Of a stretch of 64,000 nt of DNA, positions 9,097 through 17,122 are shown piece after piece (position 1 is the stretch's first letter; every line of letters starts with the position of its first letter). The translations under genes and the position numbers were made by a program. Where the stretch lies: positions 3,038,001 to 3,102,000 of the forward strand of contig OZ257137.1 of assembly GCA_965279115.1 (NCBI GenBank). Direction: 5' to 3'. Below the pieces are notes generated by a model, which saw only the letters and a list, made by a program, of their open reading frames with translations, did not search any database and had not been told where the DNA came from. This DNA is from JAEUOS01 sp965279115. Lineage in GTDB: Bacteria; Pseudomonadota; Gammaproteobacteria; Burkholderiales; JAEUOS01.

Positions 9097-10260
9097 TCAA
9101 CGCACGAAGCGGCCGTCCGACGCGACCACGACCACATCGACGAAGCGCGAACCCCGGTGGCGACTCGGGGAATAACTGACACTGAGACCGCCGGTGTCAT
9201 GGTCGCGCATGGACTCCAGTGCGGTGATCAGGCTCTCGCGCGTGACTTTCTGGCCGGCGCGCCGCAGGGCCTCGACCAGCACCTTGGCATTGATGAAGCC
9301 CTCGAGGCTGCTGAAGGAAGGTTCCTGCTTTGCTTGCAGGGCACGCAGGGCGTCGCGGTATTCGCGCACCACGGGGGTGGCCTCGAACCACGGAAACGGC
9401 ACCACCTGCGAGAAGATCAGGCCTTTGGCGTCCGCACCCAGCAGGCGGACCATCTGCTGCGCGCCCGAATTGACAGCGAGGAACTGGGCGTCGACGGACT
9501 GTTTGCGGCTGGCGCGCAGGATTTCCGCGTATTGGGCATACGAACCATGGTTGATCACGGTTTCGACGCGGGTACGGGCCAGCTCCGCAGCGATTCTTGC
9601 GGGGTCGAACGTACCCTTCGCGCCCGGCAAGGCGGAGGCGAACACCACCTCCGCGCCCAGGCGTTCGGCCACCTTGCGCAGGTTCGCCAGGTGCTTGCGC
9701 CCGGTGTCGCTGTCGGAGTGGATGAAACCGATGCGCTTGCGTCCATAAATGGCCGCATACTCGATCAGCTTTTCAAATTCTTCCAGGTGTGCCGCCCGCA
9801 CCGGAAACGATAGCGGATTGAAGGGCTCGCGCAGTTCCGGTGAGCCGCCCGCGCACCCGACCACGGGAACCTTCAGATCCTGCGCAAGGTTGGAAACCGC
9901 CACGCAGGGGCCGCCCTCGGCGCCTGAAAACAGGGTCAGGACGTTCGTCTCGGTGACCAGCTTGCGGGCATTTTCCACTGCCCGGCTGGCGTCGCCTGCG
10001 TCATCAAGCGTGAGCAGTTCAATCTTGCGGCCGTTCACGCCGCCATTGCGATTGACCTTGTCGAAATAGGCCTTTGCCCCCAAGGCCAGCGCGCTGCCAT
10101 GTTCGCCTTGCGCGCCGGACAGGGCCACCGTCTGCCCGACCTTCAGCTGGGCCTCGCTTGCCGCCGGTGTCAGCGACAGCCCGATGGCCACCGCTGCCAA
10201 CAACAAATCCATGCCGCCGTTGCGGCCTGATTTGCTGGTGTGGCGGGCGGACAGTTGCAT
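9097..10260 (-). CDS. ABC transporter substrate-binding protein, Liv/peripla_BP_6 type
   Basis: A 387-residue periplasmic receptor of the branched-chain amino-acid binding family. I start it at 10260, where GGAG precedes the ATG by a short spacer. Frame continuation upstream has no signal-like sequence. The first roughly 38 residues form a signal peptide with a hydrophobic stretch and cleavage near AASEAQ. Mature domain 1 begins LKVGQTVALSGAQGEHG and carries the SGAEGGP ligand loop. No permease or ATPase lies next to it, so it either shares another Liv transporter or acts as an orphan receptor. The ligand is unknown, though family members commonly bind aromatic acids. Confidence 0.87.
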   Translation of the reverse strand: MQLSARHTSKSGRNGGMDLLLAAVAIGLSLTPAASEAQLKVGQTVALSGAQGEHGSALALGAKAYFDKVNRNGGVNGRKIELLTLDDAGDASRAVENARKLVTETNVLTLFSGAEGGPCVAVSNLAQDLKVPVVGCAGGSPELREPFNPLSFPVRAAHLEEFEKLIEYAAIYGRKRIGFIHSDSDTGRKHLANLRKVAERLGAEVVFASALPGAKGTFDPARIAAELARTRVETVINHGSYAQYAEILRASRKQSVDAQFLAVNSGAQQMVRLLGADAKGLIFSQVVPFPWFEATPVVREYRDALRALQAKQEPSFSSLEGFINAKVLVEALRRAGQKVTRESLITALESMRDHDTGGLSVSYSPSRHRGSRFVDVVVVASDGRFVR

Positions 10261-10469
10261 GATGCTCCACGAAAGGGATGAACACCGGATCCGGCGCTCC
10301 GTGATGGCCGGGGCGTGCCGGGTCAACAAGTCCGGGCAGCAGCTATTCCGCAATCGGCCTACCCGCACTATTACGGCCGTTCTGGCGGCAATCTGGAGGT
10401 GGGCGCTGAAGGTTTCCCGGACTGCGACCGAGCCTCCATCATATGCGAAGGCGAACCCAACCGGCCGGT

Positions 10470-10475
10470 TAGAAT
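10470..10475 (+). promoter_or_regulatory. Candidate -10 element for leaderless glycerate kinase mRNA
   Basis: TAGAAT is followed by six bases and then the ATG at 10482. Transcription starting seven bases after the -10 would begin exactly at that ATG, giving a leaderless message and favouring the second of two adjacent ATGs. No clear -35 is visible, so this rests on the -10 and its spacing alone. Confidence 0.35.
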
Positions 10476-10481
10476 CCGATG

Positions 10482-11768
10482 ATGGACCCTGTAACCCTGA
10501 TGAAGGCGAGTTTCGCCGCGGCGGTGGCCGCCGCAGACCCCCTCAAGATTGTGCCGACGTTCCTGCCAGCCCCGCCGAAGGGCCGTACCTTGGCCATTGG
10601 TGCCGGCAAGGCGGCCGCCTCGATGGCACGCGCGGTCGAGGAGCACTGGCCTGCCGCCGCGCCGCTCTCCGGCCAGGTGATCACCCGCTACGCCCACGGC
10701 TATGCCGACGAAGGCGCGCCAAAGCGCATCCGCGTCATCGAAGCCGGGCATCCGGTGCCGGATGAATCCGGCGAAACCGCGGCGCGCGAAATAGCCGAGC
10801 AGGTCAAGGCGCTTGGGCCCGATGATCTGCTGCTCGCGCTGGTCTCGGGCGGCGGTTCGAGCCTGCTTTCTTTGCCGGTGGAAGGCATTTCGATGGCCGA
10901 CCTCAAGGCCACCACGCGCGAACTGCTGGCCTGCGGCGCGCCCATCCAGGACATGAACGTGGTGCGCAAGCACCTCTCGCTCATCCAGGGCGGCAAACTG
11001 GCGGCGATGTGCAAGGCACCCATCGTCTCGCTGGTGATTTCGGACGTGACCGGCGACGAACCTACCCATATCGCCAGCGGCCCCACGGTGCCCGACCCCA
11101 GCACCTACCAGGATGCACTGGACATCCTGGCGCGTTTCGAGTGCAAGGTGCCGTCCGCGGTGGCTGCGCACCTCCAAGCCGGCGCCGCCGGCCGCATCGC
11201 GGAGACCCCCAAGCCGGGCTCGCCAGTGTTCGCCAATGCGCGCACCGAGGTGATCGCCACTGCACACAAGAGCCTGGAGGCGGCTGCCGCGGTGTTTCGC
11301 GAGGCCGGCATCACGCCCATGCTGCTGGGCGATACCGTTACCGGCGAAGCGCGTGAAGTGGCCAAGGTGCATGCCGCGATCGCGCGCGAGATCATCGGCT
11401 ATGGCCAGCCCGCCCGGCGGCCGGTGGCGCTGATATCCGGCGGCGAATGCACCGTCACCCTCAAGAACCCGAACGGTCGCGGCGGTCGCTGCAGCGAATA
11501 CCTGCTTTCGCTCGCCATCGAGATGGCGGGCGCCGCAGGTGTGTATGGCCTGGCGGCGGACACGGACGGTATCGATGGTTCGGAGCCGAATGCGGGCGCC
11601 TGGTTTTCACCCGAGATGTGGGCGGCTGCGGCGGCGCGCGGCGTGCGTGCCGACAAGTTGATGGCAGCCAACGACGCTTTCGGCTTTTTTGGTGCCGCCG
11701 GCGGGTTGATTCACACCGGGCCTACGCGTACCAATGTCAATGACTTCCGGGTGGTGCTGATTACGTGA
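10482..11768 (+). CDS. Glycerate 2-kinase (MOFRL family; formerly hydroxypyruvate reductase TtuD)
   Basis: A 428-residue kinase of the GckA/TtuD type, which phosphorylates D-glycerate to 2-phosphoglycerate in glyoxylate and tartrate use. The N-terminal domain shows LAIGAGKAAASMA and the glycine/serine loop LVSGGGSSLLSLP near residue 125. The C-terminal MOFRL domain shows NPNGRGGRCSEY and ADTDGIDGSEPNAG. The first of two adjacent ATGs, at 10479, is also possible. Its stop overlaps the GTG start of the DUF6883 gene by four bases. A tartrate dehydrogenase homologue lies at the far end of the window, but the two are not linked. Confidence 0.92.
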   Translation: MDPVTLMKASFAAAVAAADPLKIVPTFLPAPPKGRTLAIGAGKAAASMARAVEEHWPAAAPLSGQVITRYAHGYADEGAPKRIRVIEAGHPVPDESGETAAREIAEQVKALGPDDLLLALVSGGGSSLLSLPVEGISMADLKATTRELLACGAPIQDMNVVRKHLSLIQGGKLAAMCKAPIVSLVISDVTGDEPTHIASGPTVPDPSTYQDALDILARFECKVPSAVAAHLQAGAAGRIAETPKPGSPVFANARTEVIATAHKSLEAAAAVFREAGITPMLLGDTVTGEAREVAKVHAAIAREIIGYGQPARRPVALISGGECTVTLKNPNGRGGRCSEYLLSLAIEMAGAAGVYGLAADTDGIDGSEPNAGAWFSPEMWAAAAARGVRADKLMAANDAFGFFGAAGGLIHTGPTRTNVNDFRVVLIT

Positions 11769-12097
11769 AAGCCCCGGATTTTTCCAAGGCTATAGTCGGC
11801 AAAGGAAAAATTGCCGACTACCTGCTTTCGACGCAACATCCAACGGGTCGTTCGAAGGCGCGATTTTTCACCCAGTTCGGATTTGATGTGGAGTCATGGA
11901 GCGGCCTAGCCGATGCATTGAAGGCGCATGCGTCCACGAATCCGGTGGTTTTGGTTGCAACGACGCAATTTGGCGTCAAGTACACTGTCGATGGTCCGAT
12001 CGAAACACCCGCCGGTTCCCGGCCAAACATACGCAGCATCTGGATAGTCGAGTCTGGGGATCCGTCGCCAAGACTCGTAACCGCCCACCCCCTGTAG
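11765..12097 (+). CDS. DUF6883 domain protein
   Basis: A 110-residue small soluble protein that I recognise as DUF6883-like, beginning KAPDFSKAIVGKGKIADYLL and ending with the strand-rich block SIWIVESGDPSPRLVTA. It starts with GTG overlapping the glycerate kinase stop. The base composition drops noticeably here, marking the start of an accessory patch. DUF6883 proteins are often encoded next to DUF4926 proteins, as here, in the manner of a small toxin-antitoxin or immunity pair. That functional reading is inference, as neither domain has an assigned activity that I know of. Confidence 0.75.
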   Translation: MKAPDFSKAIVGKGKIADYLLSTQHPTGRSKARFFTQFGFDVESWSGLADALKAHASTNPVVLVATTQFGVKYTVDGPIETPAGSRPNIRSIWIVESGDPSPRLVTAHPL

Positions 12098-12109
12098 CGG
12101 AGGTTGATC

Positions 12110-12337
12110 ATGATTCGTGAACATGACCAAATCGTGGTTCTTCAGGACCTGATCGATATGCCGGTACGGGCTGGCGACATCGGCACGGTTGTGCACGTCT
12201 ACGCGGGCGGCGAGGCGTTCGAAGTCGAGTTCATGTCCTTGAATGGCAAGACGATCGGTACGGCGACCCTCCCATCAAATCAGGCACGTGCGATTCTTGA
12301 TGGTGAAATTGCGCATGCGAGATTGATGGCCGCTTGA
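12110..12337 (+). CDS. DUF4926 domain protein
   Basis: A 75-residue protein of the DUF4926 type. REHDQIVVLQDLID, then GDIGTVVHVYAGGEAFEVEF, forms an SH3-like small beta barrel similar to that seen in KOW/nitrile-hydratase-beta-like folds. The ATG at 12110 is chosen because GGAGG sits six bases upstream. A TTG two codons earlier is less likely. It follows the DUF6883 gene by 12 bases, so the two form one transcription unit and probably one functional pair. No catalytic residues are evident. Confidence 0.78.
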   Translation: MIREHDQIVVLQDLIDMPVRAGDIGTVVHVYAGGEAFEVEFMSLNGKTIGTATLPSNQARAILDGEIAHARLMAA

Positions 12338-12367
12338 GATGCATGGTCGCGGAAGGCCGGGGGTGTG

Positions 12368-13360
12368 ATGATTAGCCGCCGTAGACAATTTTTTCTCTTC
12401 GCAAGTGCCGCCGCAATACTGGGCCTATCCGGGTTTGCGGTACGCGCGCAGGCACCTTTGCCGTTGATCGGTTTCCTTAGCAGCCGCTCTGCCAGCGACT
12501 CCGCGTCGGTGGAGGCGGCGTTCCGAAGAGGCCTTCGCGAAGCAGGCTATGAAGAGGGCCGCAATTTTCGGATCACACATCGCTGGGCCGAAGGACGATT
12601 CGATCGATTGCCCGGACTAGCGCGCGAACTCGTAGAACAAGGTGTTTCGGTGATAGCGGCTGTCGGCGGAGACATTGCAGTGCTTGCCGCGAAGGCGGCG
12701 ACCACCACCATTCCTATCGTCATGGTGGTAGGTAGCGATCCCGCCGAGACCGGTCTCGTCACTAGCCTCGCGAGGCCGGGTGGCAACATTACCGGGGTGA
12801 CTTTGTATAGCGAGATCGTCGAACCGAAGCGATTCGAGTTGCTGCGAGAACTCGTTCCCACGGCGAAGGCTTATGGCGTTCTTCTGCACGTGAAAGATCC
12901 GCTCTATGCAAGAAAGCGAAGGAACGCAGAGGCAGCGGCTCAAGTTTTGGGACAGCGGATACATTTCCTTGAAGTGAATACTGAACGTGACATTGAGACT
13001 TCTTTTGCCACGCTTTCACAAATGCAAGCAGGCGGGCTCTTGGTGGGTACTGCTCCATTTTTCAGCACACATCGCAAACTCATTCTGGCGTTGGCGGCGA
13101 GAAACAAGGTGCCCACCATATTTGATTCACGCGAACAGGTGGTTTCCGGGGGATTGCTGAGCTATGGTTCCAGTTATGAAGATACGTACCGTCAGGCCGG
13201 AATTTACGTCGGACGGGTTCTCAAAGGTGCTCGGCCAGCCGAGTTGCCGGTGCTGCTACCGACAAGATTCGAACTCGTCATTAACCTCACGACCGCAAAA
13301 GCCCTGAATTTGTCAATTTCACATGCGCTGCAACTACGTGCCGACGAGGTGATCGAGTAG
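12368..13360 (+). CDS. ABC transporter substrate-binding protein (ABC_sub_bind/TrpX-like)
   Basis: A 330-residue periplasmic receptor of the PF04392 type. A signal peptide with SRRRQFFLF and then a hydrophobic run ends near VRAQA, and the RRRQ may route it through Tat. The mature part begins LPLIGFLSSRSASDSAS and contains VVGSDPAETGLVTSLARPGGN. The C-terminus ending LQLRADEVIE resembles receptors abundant in Bradyrhizobium. Codon use is visibly less GC-rich than in its neighbours, fitting horizontal acquisition. No partner permease is nearby. ATG at 12368 is preferred over GTG one codon earlier. Confidence 0.87.
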   Translation: MISRRRQFFLFASAAAILGLSGFAVRAQAPLPLIGFLSSRSASDSASVEAAFRRGLREAGYEEGRNFRITHRWAEGRFDRLPGLARELVEQGVSVIAAVGGDIAVLAAKAATTTIPIVMVVGSDPAETGLVTSLARPGGNITGVTLYSEIVEPKRFELLRELVPTAKAYGVLLHVKDPLYARKRRNAEAAAQVLGQRIHFLEVNTERDIETSFATLSQMQAGGLLVGTAPFFSTHRKLILALAARNKVPTIFDSREQVVSGGLLSYGSSYEDTYRQAGIYVGRVLKGARPAELPVLLPTRFELVINLTTAKALNLSISHALQLRADEVIE

Positions 13361-13562
13361 CGGACGCAGTAAGCGATCGATTCCAATTGGCCACAAGTAC
13401 GGCTGAATAGTGATGGCCGATTCCGGACGGCCGGCTCACCCCATTCAGCCGCACTCTCAGTGGCTGCAATACGTGCTCGTCCGGCCATTCGGTTCTGCTT
13501 CTCATCGACGCGTCCGTGTTGCATGTCGCGACATGCAAGGCTGCGCGCCAGGCAAAGTCGCA

Positions 13563-13591
13563 TTGACACATGATGTTGCCGGCGATACTAT
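13563..13591 (+). promoter_or_regulatory. Sigma-70 promoter of hicAB
   Basis: A perfect -35 TTGACA (13563-13568), a 17-base spacer and a -10 TACTAT (13586-13591) lie immediately before the hicA GTG at 13599. The expected transcription start falls at about 13598-13599, so the hicA message would have almost no leader. HicB-type antitoxins usually repress their own promoter. A HicB operator would be expected to overlap this segment, though I cannot identify one with confidence. Confidence 0.65.
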
Positions 13592-13598
13592 ACCTGTC

Positions 13599-13826
13599 GT
13601 GAATACCGCGACCAAGCTGCTTCAGTCGATGCGCACCAATCCGCTTGATTGGCGTATCGAGCAGCTTCAGACGGTGGCCAGGCAGCACGGGATTGACTGG
13701 CGACAGGTTGGTACAAGTCTTTGCGTGTTTATCCGCGCCGACGGCAAGACACTACCGGTCCCGGCCCATCGGCCCATCAAGGCGGTTTACATCAAGAAGT
13801 TTGTGGCGTTGGTGAAAGGAGATTGA
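13599..13826 (+). CDS. hicA: HicA-family mRNA interferase-like toxin, expected catalytic histidine replaced
   Basis: A 75-residue HicA-type protein with a double-stranded-RNA-binding-like fold. It opens NTATKLLQSMRTNPLDWRIE and ends PVPAHRPIKAVYIKKFV, both standard for this HicA subgroup. HicA toxins cleave mRNA using a histidine in a G-T/G-S-H motif. Here the motif reads VGTSLCVF, with Leu41 (CTT) where His (CAT) is expected, a one-base difference. The toxin may therefore be inactive. The GTG start is supported by family alignment and by the promoter just upstream. It is followed after three bases by hicB. Confidence 0.85.
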   Translation: MNTATKLLQSMRTNPLDWRIEQLQTVARQHGIDWRQVGTSLCVFIRADGKTLPVPAHRPIKAVYIKKFVALVKGD

Positions 13827-13829
13827 CGC

Positions 13830-14189
13830 ATGAAAAGCCTGACCGACTATCCCTTCGAGATTCGTCCGCTTACCGCCAGCGAAGGCGGCGGTTATCTGAT
13901 TTCGTATCCTGATTTTTCCGACTGCATTTCGGACGGCGAAACCGTGGAAGAGGCGATCGCCAATGGTCAGGATGCGCTCAAGGCGACGATCGCCGCGCTC
14001 AAGGCAAAGGGCTTTCCGGTGCCGGCACCCAATGCCGGTGGCGTGGCATCCGGCAAGTTTGTGGCCCGTGTGCCGAAAATGATCCATGCGCAGCTTGCCA
14101 CCCGTGCCAAGGCCGAAGGCGTTTCGCTCAATACGCTGGTGCTCGCATTCATCGCCGAGGGTCTGGGACGGCGCGACCAGCGCGCTTAG
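13830..14189 (+). CDS. hicB: HicB-family antitoxin
   Basis: A 119-residue antitoxin. The N-terminal partial RNase-H-like domain contains GGGYLISYPDFSDCISDGET and EEAIANGQDAL. The C-terminal ribbon-helix-helix DNA-binding part contains GKFVARVPKMIHAQLATRA and SLNTLVLAFIAEGL. It would neutralise HicA and repress the hicAB promoter. The ATG lies three bases after the hicA stop, with AGGAG inside the end of hicA. Its composition is closer to the host than that of the patch upstream. It appears intact even though its toxin partner looks catalytically altered. Confidence 0.92.
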   Translation: MKSLTDYPFEIRPLTASEGGGYLISYPDFSDCISDGETVEEAIANGQDALKATIAALKAKGFPVPAPNAGGVASGKFVARVPKMIHAQLATRAKAEGVSLNTLVLAFIAEGLGRRDQRA

Positions 14190-14236
14190 GCGCTACTGTG
14201 GTGAATCCTGAATGAGTTTCCTTTCGAAGAGAGTCA

Positions 14237-15271
14237 ATGCAAATCCTTGAACTCACCAGTCCCGACGACTGGCACCTCCACGTCCGCGACGGCGCGGCCA
14301 CCGCCGCCGTACTGCCTGCCACGGTGCGGCAGTTCCGCCGCGCCATCATCATGCCCAACTTGAAGCCGCCGGTGCGCACCGTGGCCGAGGCAGGTGCGTA
14401 TCGCCAGCGCATCCTCGCGGCGCTGCCGGCCGGCGCGCAGTTCGAACCGCTGATGACGCTCTACCTCACCGACAACACCCCGCCGGACGAGATTCGCCGG
14501 GTGGCTGACTCGGGTTTCGTCAAGGCGCTCAAGTACTACCCGGCGGGGGCGACCACCAATTCGGACGCCGGCGTCACCGACATCATGAAGCCGATGGCCA
14601 CCCTCGAAGCCATGGCCCAACTGGGCGTGCCGCTGTTGATGCACGGCGAAGTCACCGATCCGACGGTCGATGTGTTCGACCGCGAGGCGGTGTTCATCGA
14701 GCGGGTGTTCGAGCCCCTGATGAAGCGCCTGCCGCAACTGAAGGTGGTGTTCGAGCACATCACCACGCGCCAGGCGGCGGAGTACGTGGCGGCGGCGCCT
14801 GCCAACGTGGGCGCGACCATCACGCCGCAACACCTGCTGTACAACCGCAACGAGATCTTCAAGGGCGGCATCCGGCCGCATTTCTACTGCCTGCCGGTGT
14901 TGAAGCGCGAAGAGCATCGCGTCGCGCTGGTCAAGGCGGCCACCTCCGGCAGCGCGAAGTTCTTCCTCGGCACCGACTCGGCGCCGCATGCGACCAACAC
15001 CAAGGAAGTCGCCTGCGGTTGCGCCGGGTGCTACACCGCGCCGCATGCACTGGAGCTCTACGCCGAGGCCTTCGATGCCGCCGGCGCCCTGGACAAGCTG
15101 GAGGCCTTTGCCTCCTTTCACGGTCCGGACTTTTACGGCCTGCCGCGCAACAGCGGCACCGTCACGTTGAAGCGCGAGGCCTGGCAGGTGGCCGAACGCC
15201 TGCCCTATATCGACGATTCCGGCATCGTGCCCCTGCGGGCCGGGGAGACGCTGGCCTGGAAGCTGGCGTAG
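14237..15271 (+). CDS. pyrC: Dihydroorotase (class II)
   Basis: A 344-residue zinc amidohydrolase that interconverts carbamoyl-aspartate and dihydroorotate in pyrimidine synthesis. The metal-binding HxH is in DDWHLHVRDG (residues about 11-20). The lysine that becomes carboxylated is in VKALKYYPAGAT near residue 99. Later metal and substrate residues appear in HGEVTD and FLGTDSAPH. The length and sequence match the E. coli-type PyrC closely. It ends directly against the next ATG, so the DUF3025 gene is almost certainly co-transcribed. GAAGAGAG precedes the start as a ribosome site. Confidence 0.97.
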   Translation: MQILELTSPDDWHLHVRDGAATAAVLPATVRQFRRAIIMPNLKPPVRTVAEAGAYRQRILAALPAGAQFEPLMTLYLTDNTPPDEIRRVADSGFVKALKYYPAGATTNSDAGVTDIMKPMATLEAMAQLGVPLLMHGEVTDPTVDVFDREAVFIERVFEPLMKRLPQLKVVFEHITTRQAAEYVAAAPANVGATITPQHLLYNRNEIFKGGIRPHFYCLPVLKREEHRVALVKAATSGSAKFFLGTDSAPHATNTKEVACGCAGCYTAPHALELYAEAFDAAGALDKLEAFASFHGPDFYGLPRNSGTVTLKREAWQVAERLPYIDDSGIVPLRAGETLAWKLA

Positions 15272-16105
15272 ATGACCGTCGCGGCGTCCGCGCCGGTGTT
15301 GCCCGACCACCCGGCGCTTGCGCCGGTGCGTCCTTTTCTTGACGGATTGGGCGGTTCATCCTGGCCAACCCATCACGACTGGTCGCGCCTGGCGGCCGGG
15401 CGCGGCATTTGCAACGCGCAAGGCATGCAGATCAGTTTCGTGCAGCCTTCTGAACCGGCGCCGTCGGCTCTGGATTTCGAGCGCCGCATCCATGCGCATG
15501 GCGAGGTGGAAACCCGCCCGCACTGCTGGCACGACGCTTTTCACGCCTGCGCCTGGCTGGCCTTCCCGCGCACCAAGGCGCGCATCAATGCCATGCATGT
15601 GGCCGACGGCGCGCATGCCTCGCCCAATCGCCGCAGTGCGTTGCGAAATTTCCTGACCTTGTTTGACGAAGGGGGCATCGTCGTGGCGAGTACGCGGGCC
15701 GACCTGCTGGAACTGCTGCGCAGCTTTCGCTGGCGCGCTTTGTTTTCGGATCAACGGCAGGCCGTATGCGAGGCGATGGATTTCACGATATTCGGCCATG
15801 CGCTCTACGAACGCGCGTTGTCCATGCATTACGGTGCCACCGGCAAGGGCCTTCTGCTTTCGGTCGGCACGGACTACTTTTCGCTCGACCTTGGGGCGAA
15901 GCTGGCGTTTCTGGACGCGCGTCTGGAAGCCTTGATCAGTGACCCCGCGCTTGAACCTGACACGCGGTTGTTGCAGCCGGTGCCGATCAAGGGCATTCCT
16001 GGCTGGGATGCGGCCAACGAAGACCCGGGCTACTACGACGATGTCGCGCAGTTCCGGCCCGGGCGACATCACGGCCGGCGCGCCCGTCCGCATCAGGCGG
16101 CCTGA
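15272..16105 (+). CDS. DUF3025 domain protein
   Basis: A 277-residue protein of the DUF3025 family, common in betaproteobacteria and gammaproteobacteria and of unknown function. Conserved blocks include the C-W-H-D-A segment near residue 85 (HCWHDAFHACAWLAFPRTKA), with a possible metal-binding His/Asp set, and the later FTIFGHALYERAL. No signal peptide is seen. The ATG directly abuts the pyrC stop, and its own TGA shares a base with the next ATG. The pyrC link is conserved in related genomes as far as I recall, but no role in pyrimidine synthesis is known. Confidence 0.88.
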   Translation: MTVAASAPVLPDHPALAPVRPFLDGLGGSSWPTHHDWSRLAAGRGICNAQGMQISFVQPSEPAPSALDFERRIHAHGEVETRPHCWHDAFHACAWLAFPRTKARINAMHVADGAHASPNRRSALRNFLTLFDEGGIVVASTRADLLELLRSFRWRALFSDQRQAVCEAMDFTIFGHALYERALSMHYGATGKGLLLSVGTDYFSLDLGAKLAFLDARLEALISDPALEPDTRLLQPVPIKGIPGWDAANEDPGYYDDVAQFRPGRHHGRRARPHQAA

Positions 16106-17046
16106 TGCTCTCCATCCTCAACGTCACCGCGCCATTCTTCGCCCTCATCGCCTGCGGCTACGGCGCGTCGCGTTACCGGCTGCTGCCGGAGAACGCGGTG
16201 CCGCCCCTCAACGCCTTCGTGCTGTATTTCGCGCTGCCCTGCATGATGTTCCGATTCACGCTGGAGACGCCGATCGCGCAGATCTTCTCGGTGCGGGTGT
16301 TTCTCGCCTACACGATCGGCGGGCTGGTCACCTGCGTGATTTTCGCCTTCGCCTACAGCTTCGCCACCCGGGAGCGCCTGCACCGCAGCGCCTATCCGGC
16401 CCTGGCGGTGACATGGTCCAACTGGGGCTACATGGGCCTGGCGCTGATTCCGGCGCTCCTGGGCCGCGAGGCGCTGCCCGTCATCGTTGCCGGGGGCATG
16501 GCCGATCTGTTCGTCGTGCTGCCGCTGGTGCTGGCGCTCGGCGGCGCCGGCGCCGGGGGCGTGTCCGTCGCTGCGATCGCGGCCGGCGCCTTCCTGCGCG
16601 TGGCGAAGAACCCGATGATCTGGGCTGTCATCCTGGGCGCCATCGGCTCCGGCCTCGGGGCGGTGCTGCCTTCCGCGCTGGATACCCTGGTACGCCTGCT
16701 CGGCAGCGCCGCCGTGCCGGTGGCATTGTTCGCCATCGGCGTATCGCTATACCGGCCCGGCGTGCCGGTGCTGCGTGCCGACGTGATGATGATCACCGGT
16801 GCCAAGCTGCTGCTGCAGCCCTATTTTGTTGCGATCGCGGCCATTCACCTGCTCGGGCTGTCGGGATTCGAGATGCACGTTTTGGTGCTGATGGCAGCGC
16901 TGCCGGTGGCCGGTTCGGCCTTCCTGTTTGCCGAGCGTGCCGGTAGCGATCCGGAGGCGATTTCCGGCGCGATCCTGGTGTCGACCGCGCTGGCGTTCCT
17001 GAGCTTTTCCGCCTTCTGCTGGGCCATGGGAATGGAGATGCGCTGA
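16105..17046 (+). CDS. AEC family transporter (auxin efflux carrier-like)
   Basis: A 313-residue integral membrane protein with about ten hydrophobic segments, matching the AEC/malonate transporter family. The conserved opening reads NVTAPFFALIACGYGASR, and FVLYFALPCMMFRFT follows in segment 2. The second half repeats the fold (ALFAIGVSLYRPG). Family members export or import carboxylates such as malonate or malate. The substrate here is unknown. The start overlaps the DUF3025 stop (TGATG), placing it in the pyrC transcription unit. Confidence 0.9.
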   Translation: MLSILNVTAPFFALIACGYGASRYRLLPENAVPPLNAFVLYFALPCMMFRFTLETPIAQIFSVRVFLAYTIGGLVTCVIFAFAYSFATRERLHRSAYPALAVTWSNWGYMGLALIPALLGREALPVIVAGGMADLFVVLPLVLALGGAGAGGVSVAAIAAGAFLRVAKNPMIWAVILGAIGSGLGAVLPSALDTLVRLLGSAAVPVALFAIGVSLYRPGVPVLRADVMMITGAKLLLQPYFVAIAAIHLLGLSGFEMHVLVLMAALPVAGSAFLFAERAGSDPEAISGAILVSTALAFLSFSAFCWAMGMEMR

Positions 17047-17122
17047 GGCCGGCGGGCCGACGGACTATATTCGGGGCTTCAAGGCACCGCGCCCGCAGGC
17101 GCGGGCCGTACAGGTGAAATAC

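Noticed and set aside
10261..10469. Possible RNA gene in the divergent gap before glycerate kinase
   Set aside because: No tRNA-like cloverleaf or known RNA motif is visible; only a -10 element could be supported.
13204..13569. Minus-strand reading frame antisense to the end of the ABC_sub_bind receptor
   Set aside because: Its sequence (containing YSITSSARS) is the well-known false hypothetical seen opposite the C-termini of such receptors; it follows receptor conservation, not its own.
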